From Haliotis asinina (Eukaryota > Mollusca > Gastropoda > Lepetellida > Haliotidae), in contig NC_090291.1 of the NCBI RefSeq assembly GCF_037392515.1, positions 12,270,001 through 12,334,000 on the forward strand: 64,000 nt of DNA, given 5' to 3'. Position numbers and translations under genes: made by a program. Positions within the stretch are counted from its first letter, which is position 1; every line of letters starts with the position of its first letter. Shown here one piece after another: positions 33,772 to 44,691 of this stretch. A model generated the notes under the pieces. It did not search any database, had not been told where the DNA came from, and saw nothing but the letters and a program-made list of their open reading frames with translations.

Positions 33772-34220
33772 GCGCAACTTTTCATTGTAATCACGGCACA
33801 CGGTTGCCCTGTCATTTAAGGCGGGGCAATTTGCTGTGTAGAGTTAGCCTCTTAGTCACACCAGATAACTATTATCCTAAGTTCGAATCCCAGCACCACA
33901 CACATTAATCACTTAGGACATTTCGGCCATATTAGCGCAACTATTCATTGTAATCACGGCACACTGTGCCCTGTCATTTGCTGTGTAGAGTTAGTCTCTT
34001 AGTCACACCAGATAACTATTATCCTAAGTTCGAATCCCAGCACCACACACATTAATCACTTAGGACATTTCGGCCATATTAGCGCAACTATTCATTGTAA
34101 TCACGGCACACTGTGCCCTGTCATTTGCTGTATAGAGTTAGTCTCTTAGTCACACCAGATAACTATTATCATAAGTTCGAATCCCAGCACCATACACATT
34201 AATCACTTAGGACATTTCGA
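33772..34220 (+). repeat. three tandem 140-163-bp units with a B-box-like motif (left arm)
   Basis: Units start with GCGCAACT at 33772, 33935 and 34082. Each holds ATTGTAATCACGGCACAC, TAGTCACACCAGATAACTAT, a B-box-like GTTCGAATCCC and ATTAATCACTTAGGACATTT. The right arm has just one inverted copy (about 36905-37047). The first unit has ~16 extra bases. No A box at a proper distance was recognised. Confidence 0.85.
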
Positions 34221-34533
34221 TGACAGGTTGTGATGACAGGTTGTGAGAAACTGAAATGTTGTTAAAATTCAAGCCACATCAGCAGAAACATCAGGTGATG
34301 TCCTCGAATGGGTCACTATGTTCCATAATGTGGCTCCTGACAGTTTCATGGTACAGTCCTATTCGACGTTGATGAATTGGTTCGAGATCTGCCTCTGTTC
34401 AACCAGCAGTGGATGGATACCAAGTAGAATGAGATATCACTTAACCACCTGACACCTCAAAGACACTTTAGGTTGGCTTTGAACGGATAATGGGAAAACG
34501 CCATACAAATGGACTGTTATCATTGTGATATAC

Positions 34534-35285
34534 CATCCCAAGAAATAAACGCATAGACGAGAAATCTGTTGCGAAAATTTTCAAACATGTATAACTCGTC
34601 CATAAACAGACTTTAGTACACAAAATTTTACATGAGTAATGAGTGCATGAGTTTAGAAGAAGGCAAGGTCTATAAAACAAATAATATACTTGTAGACACC
34701 GAAGACGTTGAACATGATGATGACGACGTAGCACGACCCTGACGTCGGGTTTTCTGTCTCTTAAACGAATCTCTTTCAACCTGTCCCGTAAGTTTGACCT
34801 GGCATCCTCTGAAGTCCAGGTGCCCTGAGTGTTGTCCTCTCACCCATGGGAGTACGATCACGCAACTGTAGTACCTTATGTACCGATCTTGCGCTGCAGT
34901 GGTAACTCGAGGTCTGCCTGCACTGGGTCGGTGATTTCTTACACATGTTTGGCTGCAACGAGCTGCAAGTCATTATATCTTGCCCAGACTAACATATAGA
35001 CGCCTGGCAACAGAAGATTGGTCATCTCCAGCATCTCTCAATGGCGACGTTCCGTGTCGAGTCAAGACGTGACGTAGTGATTTGACCTTGAAACGCCTTC
35101 AAAACGAATGCCAATTTCGGAAAGTAATCTGGATTTTTCATTCCAGTCAATAAATTGTGTAAAATCATGTTATCAACACTTTTGTTACATATTTTGACGG
35201 TCGTGTGAACACAACAGGTAATTGCCAGAGTTGTAAAAATACAAATCGCCTATGCGTTTCTTTTAGAGGGATGGTTTATTACAAA
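34534..35285 (-). pseudogene. Tc1-like transposase fragment inserted in the left arm
   Basis: This ~750-bp stretch has no partner in the right arm, so it is an insertion (or the right arm lost it). On the minus strand about 34690-34960 the frames give GRPRVTTAAQDRYIRYY, then LRDRTPMGERTTLRAPGLQ and VRVVLRRHHHVQRLRCLQ. These are the linker and following helices of a Tc1-like N-terminal domain, spread over three frames. The catalytic domain is not seen. No terminal repeats of its own were found. Confidence 0.5.
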
Positions 35286-35870
35286 AGATGAAATCGCTTG
35301 GTTGTGTTGCGTACCCTTGAAGTGCCAGAAACCAACTCTCCCTCCCTCCTCCTACTCTGCGACGCTCCACTCCGTTCCACACCACAGCTCTCCCTCCCCT
35401 CCTCCACCGTCACTCCTCCGGCGTTCCCTTCTACTCAATTCTACCCTAGCCCGCTCCTCTCCGCTTCGCTCCACTCTCTCAAGGATTAGGAAGCTTCGCA
35501 AATAAGCAAGGTATTTCATTACAATAATGTGTTGCGGTGTCTGTTTTTAGTTCTATTTGAATCCTGTCTTGTTAACCCGGCACATGCCATGATGCACAAT
35601 ATATCTCATACTTTTCTCATATGGATACTATATCCAGCGATACTTAAATACTTGTATCGTTTCAAAATGCACCTACTCAATCATTTCTTCAGCAAAATGG
35701 ACAGTTTGAATACGCCATTCCATAAACCACGCACTCTTAACCCACACACTACACGGCAACATTTATCATTTATCATTGTTCTGAGTTCCATTCACGGGTA
35801 TCTCAGCTCCTAAAAAGCATATAAAAATAATCATGTTTGTAATACTTTTTAGATTCCGCCGTAACTAATA

Positions 35871-36014
35871 AAACGCGACGCGTTGTCGCATTGTCGCGTG
35901 TCGCGTGTCGCGTGTCGCGTGTCGCGTTTTAGTCAATATCTTATAATACATGCCGTAGTCAATATTTTAACAAATCGCGACGCGCGGCGATGTGTCAATG
36001 CGACATTTCATCAA
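35871..36014. repeat. foldback centre with GTCGC/GCGAC motif cluster
   Basis: GTGTCGC is repeated four times in a row (35896-35925), followed by a spacer TTTTAGTCAATATCTTATAA and an inverted GCGAC cluster (35974-36002). The same spacer recurs in the right arm at about 37249-37300 (TTTTAGTCTATTTG and GGTCAATATTTTAATAACG). Confidence 0.8.
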
Positions 36015-36410
36015 AATTTTATTAGTCACGGCTGATTGTAAAACTATCACAAGCATGATTATTTTTCAGTATTTTTAATGGGTTCAGATACCCAGGGATC
36101 GAAATCAGAACAATAATAAATGAACGTACATATAGTCGTGAAGTCCAGAGTGGTTGGGTGTCGTTGCTTAACGGAATGGTTCTATTCAGACTGACCATTG
36201 TGCTGAAAATTATTATGATATAGCAGCCGTAGGTTTGAAACGATACATGTGTATGGTTGGATATCGTATCCGTATGAGAAAAAATATGAGGTATTTGTGA
36301 ATCAGACAATGTGCAGGATTAATAATATAGGATTCAAACAGAAATGAAAACGGGCATCACAACACGTTGTTGTAATGAAAGACCTCGCTGTTTACCAATA
36401 AACCTTGGGT

Positions 36411-36545
36411 GAGTGGAGCGGAGCGGCGGAAGAGTGAGTGGAGTGGAGCGGAGTGGAGGGGAGTAGAGTGGAGAGGAGTGGAGTGGAGTGGAGTGGAGTG
36501 GAGTGGAGTGGAGCGGAGTGGAGTGGAGCGGAGCGGAGTGAGAGG
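36411..36545. repeat. (GGAGT)n-type purine-rich repeat of the right arm
   Basis: GGAGTGGAGC/GGAGTGGAGT repeats on + face the pyrimidine-rich CTCC block of the left arm (about 35335-35483). The left block is far more degenerate, so the pentamer array expanded after the arms were formed. Confidence 0.85.
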
Positions 36546-37199
36546 AGTGAGCTGACGCTACAAGTGTACGCAGCTTTACCAAGTGATGTAATTGTTTCTA
36601 ATATCCTACTGCTAACAGTCCATCTGTAAGACGTTTTCCCATTATCACGTTCAAAGCCGATCTAAACTGTCATTGAGGTGCCGGATGGTTAAGTGATATC
36701 TCATTCTACTTGGTATCCATCCACTGCAGGATGAACAGAGGCAGACCTCGAACAAATTCATCAGCGTCGGATAGGACTGTACCATGAAACTGTCAGGAGC
36801 CACATTATGGAACATAGTGAGTGACCCATTCGGGGACATCACCTGACGTTTCTGCTGATGTGGCTTGAATTTTAACAATATTTCAGTTTCTCACAACCTG
36901 TCATCGAAATGTCCTAAGTGAATAATGTGTGTGGTGCTGGGATTCGAACTTATGATAATAGTTATCTGGTGTGACTAAGAGACTAACTCTACACAGCAAA
37001 TGACAGGGCACAGTGTGCCGTGATTACAATGAATAGTTGCGCTAATAATTCGTTTTGCTGCTAGAACACACTTGACTGGCTAAATACATTTGCAATACGT
37101 AAAACAATAAAGCAACAAAGAAAGATTTGCATTCAGTTCAATGCGTAGATTAATTGACTTTCTACACATGCGCACCGGTAACAGAAAAGGGCGAAAACA

Positions 37200-37640
37200 C
37201 GACAATGCGACAGTGCGACATATATTTTGTCGCATTGTCGCGTGTCGCTTTTTAGTCTATTTGTTAAATACATGCTATGGTCAATATTTTAATAACGCGC
37301 GACACTCGACAGTGCGACATCGCGACATTTTGATGAAATGTCGCGTTGTCGCATTGTGGCGTGTCGCGTTTTAGTGAATTCTTACATATGGTAGATAAGG
37401 CGACAGTGCGACAACGCGACATATTTTGACCTTGAAAAGTGTCGCTATGTCGCGTGTCGCACTTTGGAGGAACAGAGAAAATGTTATTCAAAACGGGACA
37501 CGCGACATCGCGACAATGCAACAAATGGGCGAAATGTCGCGTTGACGCGTTGTGGCATTGTAGCGCTTTGATTAATTTTTTGCCTCATTTTGCTTGTTTT
37601 TGAGAGGGCGACAATGCGACAACGCGACAATGTCCCTTCT
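37200..37640. repeat. GCGACA / TGTCGC motif block of the right arm
   Basis: At least 25 copies of GTCGC or GCGAC lie here in both directions, often as hairpins such as CGCGACA facing TGTCGCG. It is inserted in or grown from the short terminal motif ACATTGTCGCGTTGTCGCCC seen once at the left end (33502-33521). Three overlapping frames across it are repeat translations. Confidence 0.85.
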
Positions 37641-37651
37641 CGAATTCCATA

Positions 37652-38649
37652 GCAAATCCTGTATTGTCGATTAAACAACTTCTGATTAGAACGTTGTGAT
37701 GTTTTCAAATATCGTGGCAGATAAGAGCATGCTCGATTTTAAACCATAAGCTGTGATGAAATGTCTCTATCAAAGGCTTTAGTTGCGGGAGTATAAGACA
37801 GCTATTTTATAAGATAGAGTTAACGTCAGCATTCCCGTCAAACTGTCAAGAGGAGAGATCTACATGAGAAGCACTGTCACCGGATTCGTGTGTTGGCTTT
37901 TCGACTTCTTTGAATCATTACTGACACGCGGATACGTTCATGCTGTTGTACATGAATGCTTGAACTTACTCCGCGACAGTCAGTGATTTTACTATGTCCG
38001 CCCACCATTGCTGACTGTGCGGTTTACGTAAGGTGTTAAGATTTTTACTATTAGCGGAGGCGTTTCAAAATGTTACCATTTCATACGTTATCCCTTTGAG
38101 AATTGGACTACCCACCCCATCTGTAATTCGACATATGTCATCTCAAAGCGTAGTAATACACGTGTTTCTGAAGTTGGGGGTGGGGTGGAGGGAGGATGTC
38201 ACATACATGTGACCTGGTGCTGGTCGAAGATGTACAAAATGTCATCTTCACATGCCAAAAATATTCAGTACATACTAGGCTAAGATTGCCCCTGGAGATT
38301 TCCCACAGGTTATTTTATAACATTGCATATCAATTAATTCTAATGCAAGACAAATCTTATTTATAACAACTTGTTGAGTTTCCTCAACGTTTGCCCTTCG
38401 TCTGGTGGATAGTGATACATGATATTCATATCATGAATTCATTCAAAAATATACCTTAAATACAGATTGTTTAACATTTCAAGGGCTGAAACAATCTATT
38501 GCCTAATACTTACAGAGAATAAGCTTTTGTCAAATACAAGAGTTCTCTAAAAACCAATATTACCATGTGACATATATCTAAACTAAAAAATACTTCAGTT
38601 AGTAGATTATTCCATGTACTTTTGCAAAATTACAAATTTAGAAAACTTA
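37652..38649. other. unassigned, non-coding
   Basis: Contains a G-rich stretch GGGGGTGGGGTGGAGGGAGG at 38177-38196 but no exon or repeat family that I recognise. Confidence 0.35.
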
Positions 38650-38930
38650 AAAGCTATGACAAATGGGTTTTTTATCCTTACAAACACATTACTGAAACAG
38701 ACTGGAAAGATTATAGATTGATGGCAAAATGATGTACACAAGCCGTGACTTAAGATGATGTCAGTTTAAGATTTTGCATAGTATTCTTAGCACTAATTTC
38801 TATTTACATACGAAATATTTTGAGTCACCAACTTGTTCATTGTGTAATGATCCAGCTGAAACTATAACGCATGTGCTTTGTAATTGTCAATATGCAAGTC
38901 ACAAGTGCGTGACAAGTGACAAGTAACAAG
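38650..38930 (+). pseudogene. LINE retrotransposon C-terminal fragment
   Basis: The translation KWVFYPYKHITETDWKDYRL is followed, after a frameshift, by FKILHSILSTNFYLHTKYF and then ESPTCSLCNDPAETITHVLC. The FxILHxIL.TN phrase and the C-x2-C-x8-H-x2-C zinc-knuckle-like motif mark the region after the reverse-transcriptase domain of many non-LTR retrotransposons. Reverse transcriptase itself is missing here. It points away from, and is not continuous with, the minus-strand relic at 39005. Confidence 0.65.
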
Positions 38931-39004
38931 TGACCTTATTCTGTGATAAGGCCTCATGGCCAAAAGCACAGGAAAGTACATTTCAGTATTTTACGCTTGT
39001 CGGC

Positions 39005-40772
39005 TCAAGTAGGTAGGTGTCTTTTCAAGAATATGGACATTTTTTTAGGATTGTTACATATCAAAAGTTGATAAGCTTTTACCCTTGTACGATATGTGAA
39101 ATAATTTGGAGTGAAAAGTTGCTCTCTTAGATGCTTATAATATGGGCAAACTAATACACAGTGACACTCACCTTCTACAAAACTCATAGTACAAATAGAG
39201 CGTATAAGTTGCCAAGTATCAAGGACATTATCATACCTTAATTTACATGTCTCTAAATTATCTGACTGGAATCTAGATTTACAAAATAGTCGTAATAAAT
39301 CTTTATGACTAAACACTTCTATGACACATCGTTCTGTGTCTAACAAAGATGTCATACTAGAATAGAAAGAAAAGTCACTTCTTCCTGATATCCTACTATT
39401 CCAGTCCTGGAATTGTATGTCCTTACAGAGTTTCGAAAAGGTACGCATAAATATTGGATAATTGCCCAAATCCTGGGATATCCAAACATAAGAAAAGCCC
39501 ATCGTAAACAATAACATACGAACAACTGCTACCACGTTTACTTTACCATTACTATCATACAACTTTTGCATTTCGTGACATGCTTTAGGATTACGGCTCG
39601 GTTGCATACAAAGAAGCTTAAACCAATACATTACACAACGACTGAGGTAACTCATACAAACGGGATATTTCCCAACATCGTCCATTGTAACACGAGAGGC
39701 AATAACTTTAGAAATATTCAAACATCTTGTAAAAAATAACTTTGAACTTATAAGTGAAAACCCACATTTCTGAACGATACAATAAAATTGACATTATTTT
39801 GGTATCAAGTATTTTCTGAACAACGCCAAATGCGAGTGAAGGATAAAGTTTGATTAAATTAACTAGGAACAAAGTATTCCTATCATGAACTAAAAGATCG
39901 TGTAATCATTGAACTGGAAAAGTTTCAAAAGCCTTAGGCCAAACTAATCTTGAAGAATATACCGTACCAAGAAATTTGTAATAAGTAACTATTTAATCTC
40001 TTTAGCCGCCAAAAACCCCCCACTTCTCTACTCCCATTGAACACCAACCATCTCGAAACACTATTATATTTGATTAACCTCTGAACCCCACTTCAAGCAA
40101 TACTTAAGGAAGAAATCTATGTTTTTGTTGTAGTCCATTAACTGAATCATCTACCAACACTACACAACACATCAGCAAACAACAACATGAGGATATATTC
40201 AACAATATCTCTTAGGCTACTATTTCTAAATCCTGTTGCCAATTCATCAATGAAAAGAGTGAAAAAAACAGGACATAACATACAGCCTTGACGAACGCCG
40301 CAAGATGTTGAAAACCATTGAGTTTCACACCCATTCATTATCCTACATGCCTTGACTTTACCATATATATCTTGCATACATTCTACTTGTACAGTCGATT
40401 TTACCAACAACACCCTTATTATGTAACACACACAACAGCTTCTGAATCTCTACATAATCAAACGCCTTGCGAAAATCTATGAAGGCGGCATAAATCCGAT
40501 GTCTTGATTTTCGAAGATATTTTTTACGTAAACACTGTAACACAAAACAATGTTATCTGTAGTGGAATATTTACTCCTAAAACCAACCTGTGACTCATGA
40601 ATTATTAAATCAGCTTCTGTCCGAATTCTTAATATAGATGTAAAAAAAACTTGCCAAATATGCTTAAAAGACCAATACACTGACATTTATTTGGGTCTGC
40701 ATTATTCCCCTTCCTAAAGAGCGGTAGAATCATACCAATACTCCACGAATCCGGAAACTACCCTTTATCTAA
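39005..40772 (-). pseudogene. LINE reverse transcriptase and C-terminal region, multiply frameshifted
   Basis: On the minus strand from 40772 down, the finger/palm motifs appear in order: GSFPDSW and ILPLFRKGN (two frames), ESQVGFRSKYSTTDN (40600), YAAFIDFRKAFDYV (motif A, catalytic D), then GVRQGCMLCPVFFTLFIDEL (motif B). Last is LLLFADV, where the second D of the usual FADD is lost to a frameshift. Past the thumb a 238-codon open stretch (39005-39721) holds the C-terminal part with EGECHCVLVCPYYKHLRE. The endonuclease is absent. The clade is not assigned. It is the largest reverse-transcriptase remnant here and is inactive. Confidence 0.85.
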
Positions 40773-41321
40773 AACTGACACATAGTGAGATTCATTTTAG
40801 TGACGAACACATATTATTTGGATTCAAGGTAAACATAATCATCCTCTTAAAGTAGTGATGATAATAATCAAATATATGCTGTATAGATGTATTAAGAAAG
40901 CAGCGACACCAAGTTTTATATTGTTTCAAAAAGAATTATGAAAATATTATGAAATTTTAAGATTTTCTCATTGTAACTATGCACGTTTTCATTCTTTCTG
41001 GTTATCTGTTCAATTACGTTTTATCAATGCTAAAACTGACTGACTGTATATGCACGTTTTATGTATGTTTTATGTAAAAGAGGTAATGTACACACTGTGT
41101 ATTTAAATGAACACTATTCAATTTACACTTATAATACTTACCACAAGTAAAATTGTAAAAATGGAAAAAAATCTTGCTCGTATGTAAACTCCATTTAGAA
41201 ACAAATACATTTACAGCTTACGTCCTATCCAAATTTCAAGATGTATTTAAAAGTAGCATCAAACTTTAATGTTGAATTCTTACAAATTGCTGCATAACAC
41301 AAATTACGAATTCATACGACG
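40773..41321. other. unassigned, non-coding
   Basis: Very AT-rich. Nothing recognised; it may include further decayed LINE sequence. Confidence 0.35.
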
Positions 41322-41562
41322 TTTGAGTGAGTGGCTTTAGTTTAATGTCGCACTCTGCAATATTCCAGTTACTTGGCAACGGTCTGGAAATAATCGAGTC
41401 TGGACCAGAAAATACAGTGATCAATAGCATGAGCATCGATCTGCACAAGGTGGGTACCGATGACATGTGTCAACCAAGACAGCGAGCCTGACCATTCGAT
41501 CCCGTTAGTCGCCTCTTACGACAAGCATAATCGCCTTTTATGGCAAGCATGGGTTGCTGAAA
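41322..41562 (-). mobile_element. SINE-B, nearly full length
   Basis: Reverse orientation from GTTTGAGTGAGTGGCTTTAG to TGGCAAGCATGGGTTGCTGA. The last ~30 bp of the head (the CCCGTGAAGG end) are missing, i.e. a mild 5' truncation. The body is ~90% like the copy at 17978 by eye. Confidence 0.88.
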
Positions 41563-42506
41563 TATTCCATGAACATTTGGGTGTGTTTATGGATGTGTTT
41601 ATTTCGTCGTTGTTTAGCACTTCGGGAACATTCAACCTATATGGATACAGCTTGTACAATCAAGTAATAGTAACATAGCAACCACTGGTTGATAGTGTGA
41701 TGACAATCCGCCGTCGTGGATCACCTATTCCTCTGCCACGACCAGGAAGCTTGTGTGGCATAAAGACTAACCCGCGATTTGGGTCGTGTGTAGATGAATG
41801 TGGACGTGGGTACAACCTTTGAATAACAAATTGACATTTTGGTAACATAATTTACGTAACGTGAAGTTTTAAACAACATGTGATATACCAAGCTTATGTA
41901 ATCTGAATATGCGTTATGCAAGTTCGTGATTATTTAAAAAATCATTCCCCACACAAACTATCTCAGCAAATGTGCTATGGCAGACATGAATGACTCCCAC
42001 ATACTGATTCTACAACCGCAACAACGGCCTACACACGACGCGATATAAGTTTACTATGGAGAATAGTATATACACATACGACCATGCCAACGTACATCGC
42101 GAGGGATAAGAATTTCCTTTAATGTACATAGAAAACATCATGAAGCGTTCCATGATGTCACTAACGAACGCTTCGACATTTGATCTGAATGCTTCACGCG
42201 CGTCCGCACGTGTTGTGCTCGTGATAACTGTCTGGCGTAACGCCAAGCTGCTTGTGATGTCCCTTCGCCACATCACAGTCAATGAGAAAACGCTGCATGG
42301 CTCTCGAATAAAAAATGCATATTAACCCCAATTTGCATATTTACACACTTGTTAAGGAGAGATATGTCGTGAAATACAATCAAACCACGCTCACAGAAAA
42401 TCGATACCGCTCTCCCCGGGCGCTTACAACCGCTGAATTAACGTGACTTTGACATTCACGTGAAACTGCAAGTGACTTTACTACAGGTGGGTGGGAGGTA
42501 CGTACG
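41563..42506. other. unassigned, non-coding
   Basis: Minus-strand frames at 41660-41921 and 42010-42282 have no recognisable domain. A GC-richer patch (42170-42300) contains short inverted words (CATCATGAAGCGTTCCATG). Confidence 0.3.
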
Positions 42507-42520
42507 TTGTATATAAAACA
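42507..42520 (+). promoter_or_regulatory. TATA-like element
   Basis: TTGTATATAAAACA is a good TATA-box match. A first ATG lies at 42535 and opens a 48-codon frame. The frame does not join in phase with the terminal-exon candidate at 42773 through the most obvious donor (AAG|GTAGAA at 42678), so their link is unproven. Confidence 0.2.
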
Positions 42521-42772
42521 AGCGAATTCGTCCCATGCCATTACATTCAGAAGCACAGGACCAAAGACATGACATCTTTGTCTTAAAGATCTGCTATTGG
42601 CAAGATATGCAAGCGGTGTTTACCAAAATCCTACGTCAAGATGCATTCGCTCTGAAATTGCTTACCTGTAAACGAAGGTAGAATTCAGTGTCTTTCGGGC
42701 AGTTGTAGGTAAACCTTTACGTGGTTTTATTTTCTTAGGTTTCACATATTAATTCCATAACTTCTTTTTCAG

Positions 42773-42847
42773 ACAGATGTGAACCCCGATTCCCAGTGGC
42801 CGCCGTTGGAACAATCGTTTGAGACGCCGCAATCTGCTGAGTTTTGA
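42773..42847 (+). CDS. candidate terminal coding exon, 24 codons
   Basis: A strong acceptor (CATAACTTCTTTTTCAG) is followed in phase 0 by TDVNPDSQWPPLEQSFETPQ and SAEF, then TGA. The segment is clearly GC-richer than its surroundings and its third positions are mostly G or C, as in the exons at 6215 and 6980. Upstream coding exons on the + strand were not found within several kb, so the gene and its function are unknown. It could also be chance. Confidence 0.25.
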   Translation, partial: TDVNPDSQWPPLEQSFETPQSAEF

Positions 42848-43797
42848 CTCCCAGCATCCTGTTATTGCAGGTTCGAATGATTTGAAAGACGCATAAAACT
42901 CCAACCAAACGCCCAAGGGTTCTTTGTCAAAAATGGTTCAATGTTGAATACAGTTACGCTCATTCATTCCAGGGCCATGCTGGACTTATGGTTACAAAGA
43001 TTAAAAGACTGTTTGTAGGCACTCTTTGCAATCCAAAACAGGAGTCCAGTATACAATTCCTTCCAATCAAGTCAGAAACAAAACTAACGTTAATGTTTTC
43101 TAATTGCCAAAACGTAAACATATCTCATACCATTGGACTATCATAATATCTCGATACGCCGTAATTGATGATTTTCAGCAAACCTGGTCGGCGCACTAAA
43201 ATGAGACAAAATTGTCTGATCTAGACACACGCTGGAAATGTGTCCTACCCATTTAGTGCCCAAGTTCCTGATTTCCCGAGAAGGAGACCTTTCATCAGAC
43301 CTACTGAACCATTCACCACCGCTTACTGATGTCGCGACTGTTTTGACGAAGCTGCTGACGTGCTAGATCCGTTTGATGTTTTCTGTCGACCAATGAGGTT
43401 GATACAGTAAGAAAATGGGCTTAACGATCTGCCAATGTCTGTTGTGAATTTTGCAGCGATTCTTAAAAACTCGTTATTCAGTGTGTCATGTTTATAAGAT
43501 CAGTTGTCTGCTTTTCCAGATATTCAAAGCGGAGTAGATTTCTGATTGGTAGTTCATTTAACTTAAGCTCATATGTCAAAGCAAGACGGTTTGTTTGTGA
43601 TATCGTTGCATGTTTATATAGGTACTTTGTTTACATTTGGTCTTCATAACTCCATAAAATTTGATATAACTTGACATTTAAAACTCAGCGTGCAGTCTGC
43701 AAACCATTGTTTTGTCTAACATACACACGATTCTAAACGATCGTTTAACCACGTATACTATTTAATCTTCCTCTCCGTGGAAACTTATTTTTTTCAA
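42848..43797. other. unassigned; possible 3' UTR at its start
   Basis: An ATTAAA (about 43001) could serve as a weak poly(A) signal for the exon before it. Nothing else recognised. Confidence 0.25.
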
Positions 43798-44430
43798 TTA
43801 CGTTCTCGTTTAACATGAAATCCTATTTTCTTTTTTTCTGAGAGGTAGGTATTTACAGTGAATATACATCTGTGTGACTAATGTCATCGGTAGAAAACAA
43901 TGAGTGGCTGTTTCTCTAGCTTTTTTTTATAGATCTCCATATAAGATATACAATGATTAAGGTGAGTGTATTCATGTTCCATAAAAATTGGATTCTGGAC
44001 AAAAAATGTAGAATCAACTTTGGTTCTAATTTGCCTGAATATACCAGCTACTGTCGAGATGGTGCAAAACATGACTCACACAAGTTCCAAGTCTATACAT
44101 GTAGTTGGGAAGGTGAACAGGGGGTTGTGGTGCAACAGTGCTCTAACATCACATGGTAACTGGTATAATACGTACACAGTTATTGATGATATAATGATTT
44201 ACATGATATCTAATCATTTCCGGAATTAGTGTTGAACGAGACCACGACAAGTTTCTACTCCCCCATCCTGTATTGTGATTGAGGGAGTGAGGGCTTAATG
44301 TTTTTTGTCGAATGCATTATTTGATAGCGACTTACAGTCACAACGGTTTCTGCTCAGAAAAGATTTTTATGGAATAGAAATTCTTATGGAATGGAATTGC
44401 AGTTTTAATTCACATTTTTACAAATATGAA
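43798..44430 (+). repeat. duplicated module, copy 1
   Basis: Same block order as copy 2: GTTCTCGTT, CATCGGTAGAAAACA, CTCCATATAAGATATAC, GATTAAGGTGAGTGTATTC, TACCAGCTA, CCAAGTCTATACATGTAG, GCTCTAACATCACATG and TTTAATTCACATTT. A truncated SINE-A interrupts its right end. No coding frame longer than ~87 codons and no domain. Confidence 0.85.
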
Positions 44431-44556
44431 GCCAAAGGTTCGATTCCCCGCATGGATACAATGTATGAGATCCATTTATGGTGTCATCCGCCGTGAAGTT
44501 GCTTGAGTATTGCTTGGAAATGCGTAAAATTAAACTCATTCACTCATACTCACTAT
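44429..44556 (+). mobile_element. SINE-A, 5'-truncated at the B box
   Basis: Starts just before GGTTCGATTCCCC and runs through CATTTATGGTGTCATCCGCC to ACTCATTCACTCATACTCAC. The A box is missing, so it cannot have its own promoter. It inserted in copy 1 of the duplicated module after the duplication, since copy 2 lacks it. Confidence 0.82.
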
Positions 44557-44691
44557 TTCAAAACAGCGAAAACAACATTCACTGTTCCTTGTTACGAATC
44601 GAGGTTTGGATTTTGGTTAATTGTAGATGGCCTTCCAAGTAGCTTATACCCAAAGGGTGATTTTTGTTTCAAGAACTTCATTTTTTGATTA

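Larger units (their letters stand above)
33484..37651. mobile_element. 4.17-kb foldback-type element with arms spanning almost its whole length
   Basis: The ends are inverted: TATGGAGTCCGAGAAGGGAC at 33484 and its near complement ending at 37651. Both are flanked by the direct repeat GCAAAT (33478-33483 and 37652-37657). From the ends inwards, left and right arms match block by block in inverted order. The blocks are: CCGGTnCGCATG (33530/37175), GTGTTCTAGCAGCAA (33746/37060), the 140-160-bp tRNA-like unit (33772/36905), 34205-34533 with 36605-36905, the CT-rich block 35286-35530 with its GA-rich partner 36345-36600, and 35530-35870 with 36015-36345. Only ~145 bp at the centre is unpaired. Divergence of the arms rises inward to perhaps 30% by eye. 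The left arm alone has a Tc1 relic, the right arm alone an expanded GTCGC motif block. No transposase; non-autonomous. Confidence 0.85.

Noticed and set aside
33478..37657. Foldback block as two independent insertions of one element in opposite directions
   Set aside because: The single pair of inverted ends with matching GCAAAT flanks and the collinear pairing of all blocks to one centre fit one element better.
39005..39721. Host gene of 238 codons
   Set aside because: Its C-terminal EGECHCVLVCPYY region and the reverse-transcriptase motifs just upstream show that it is the end of a LINE protein.
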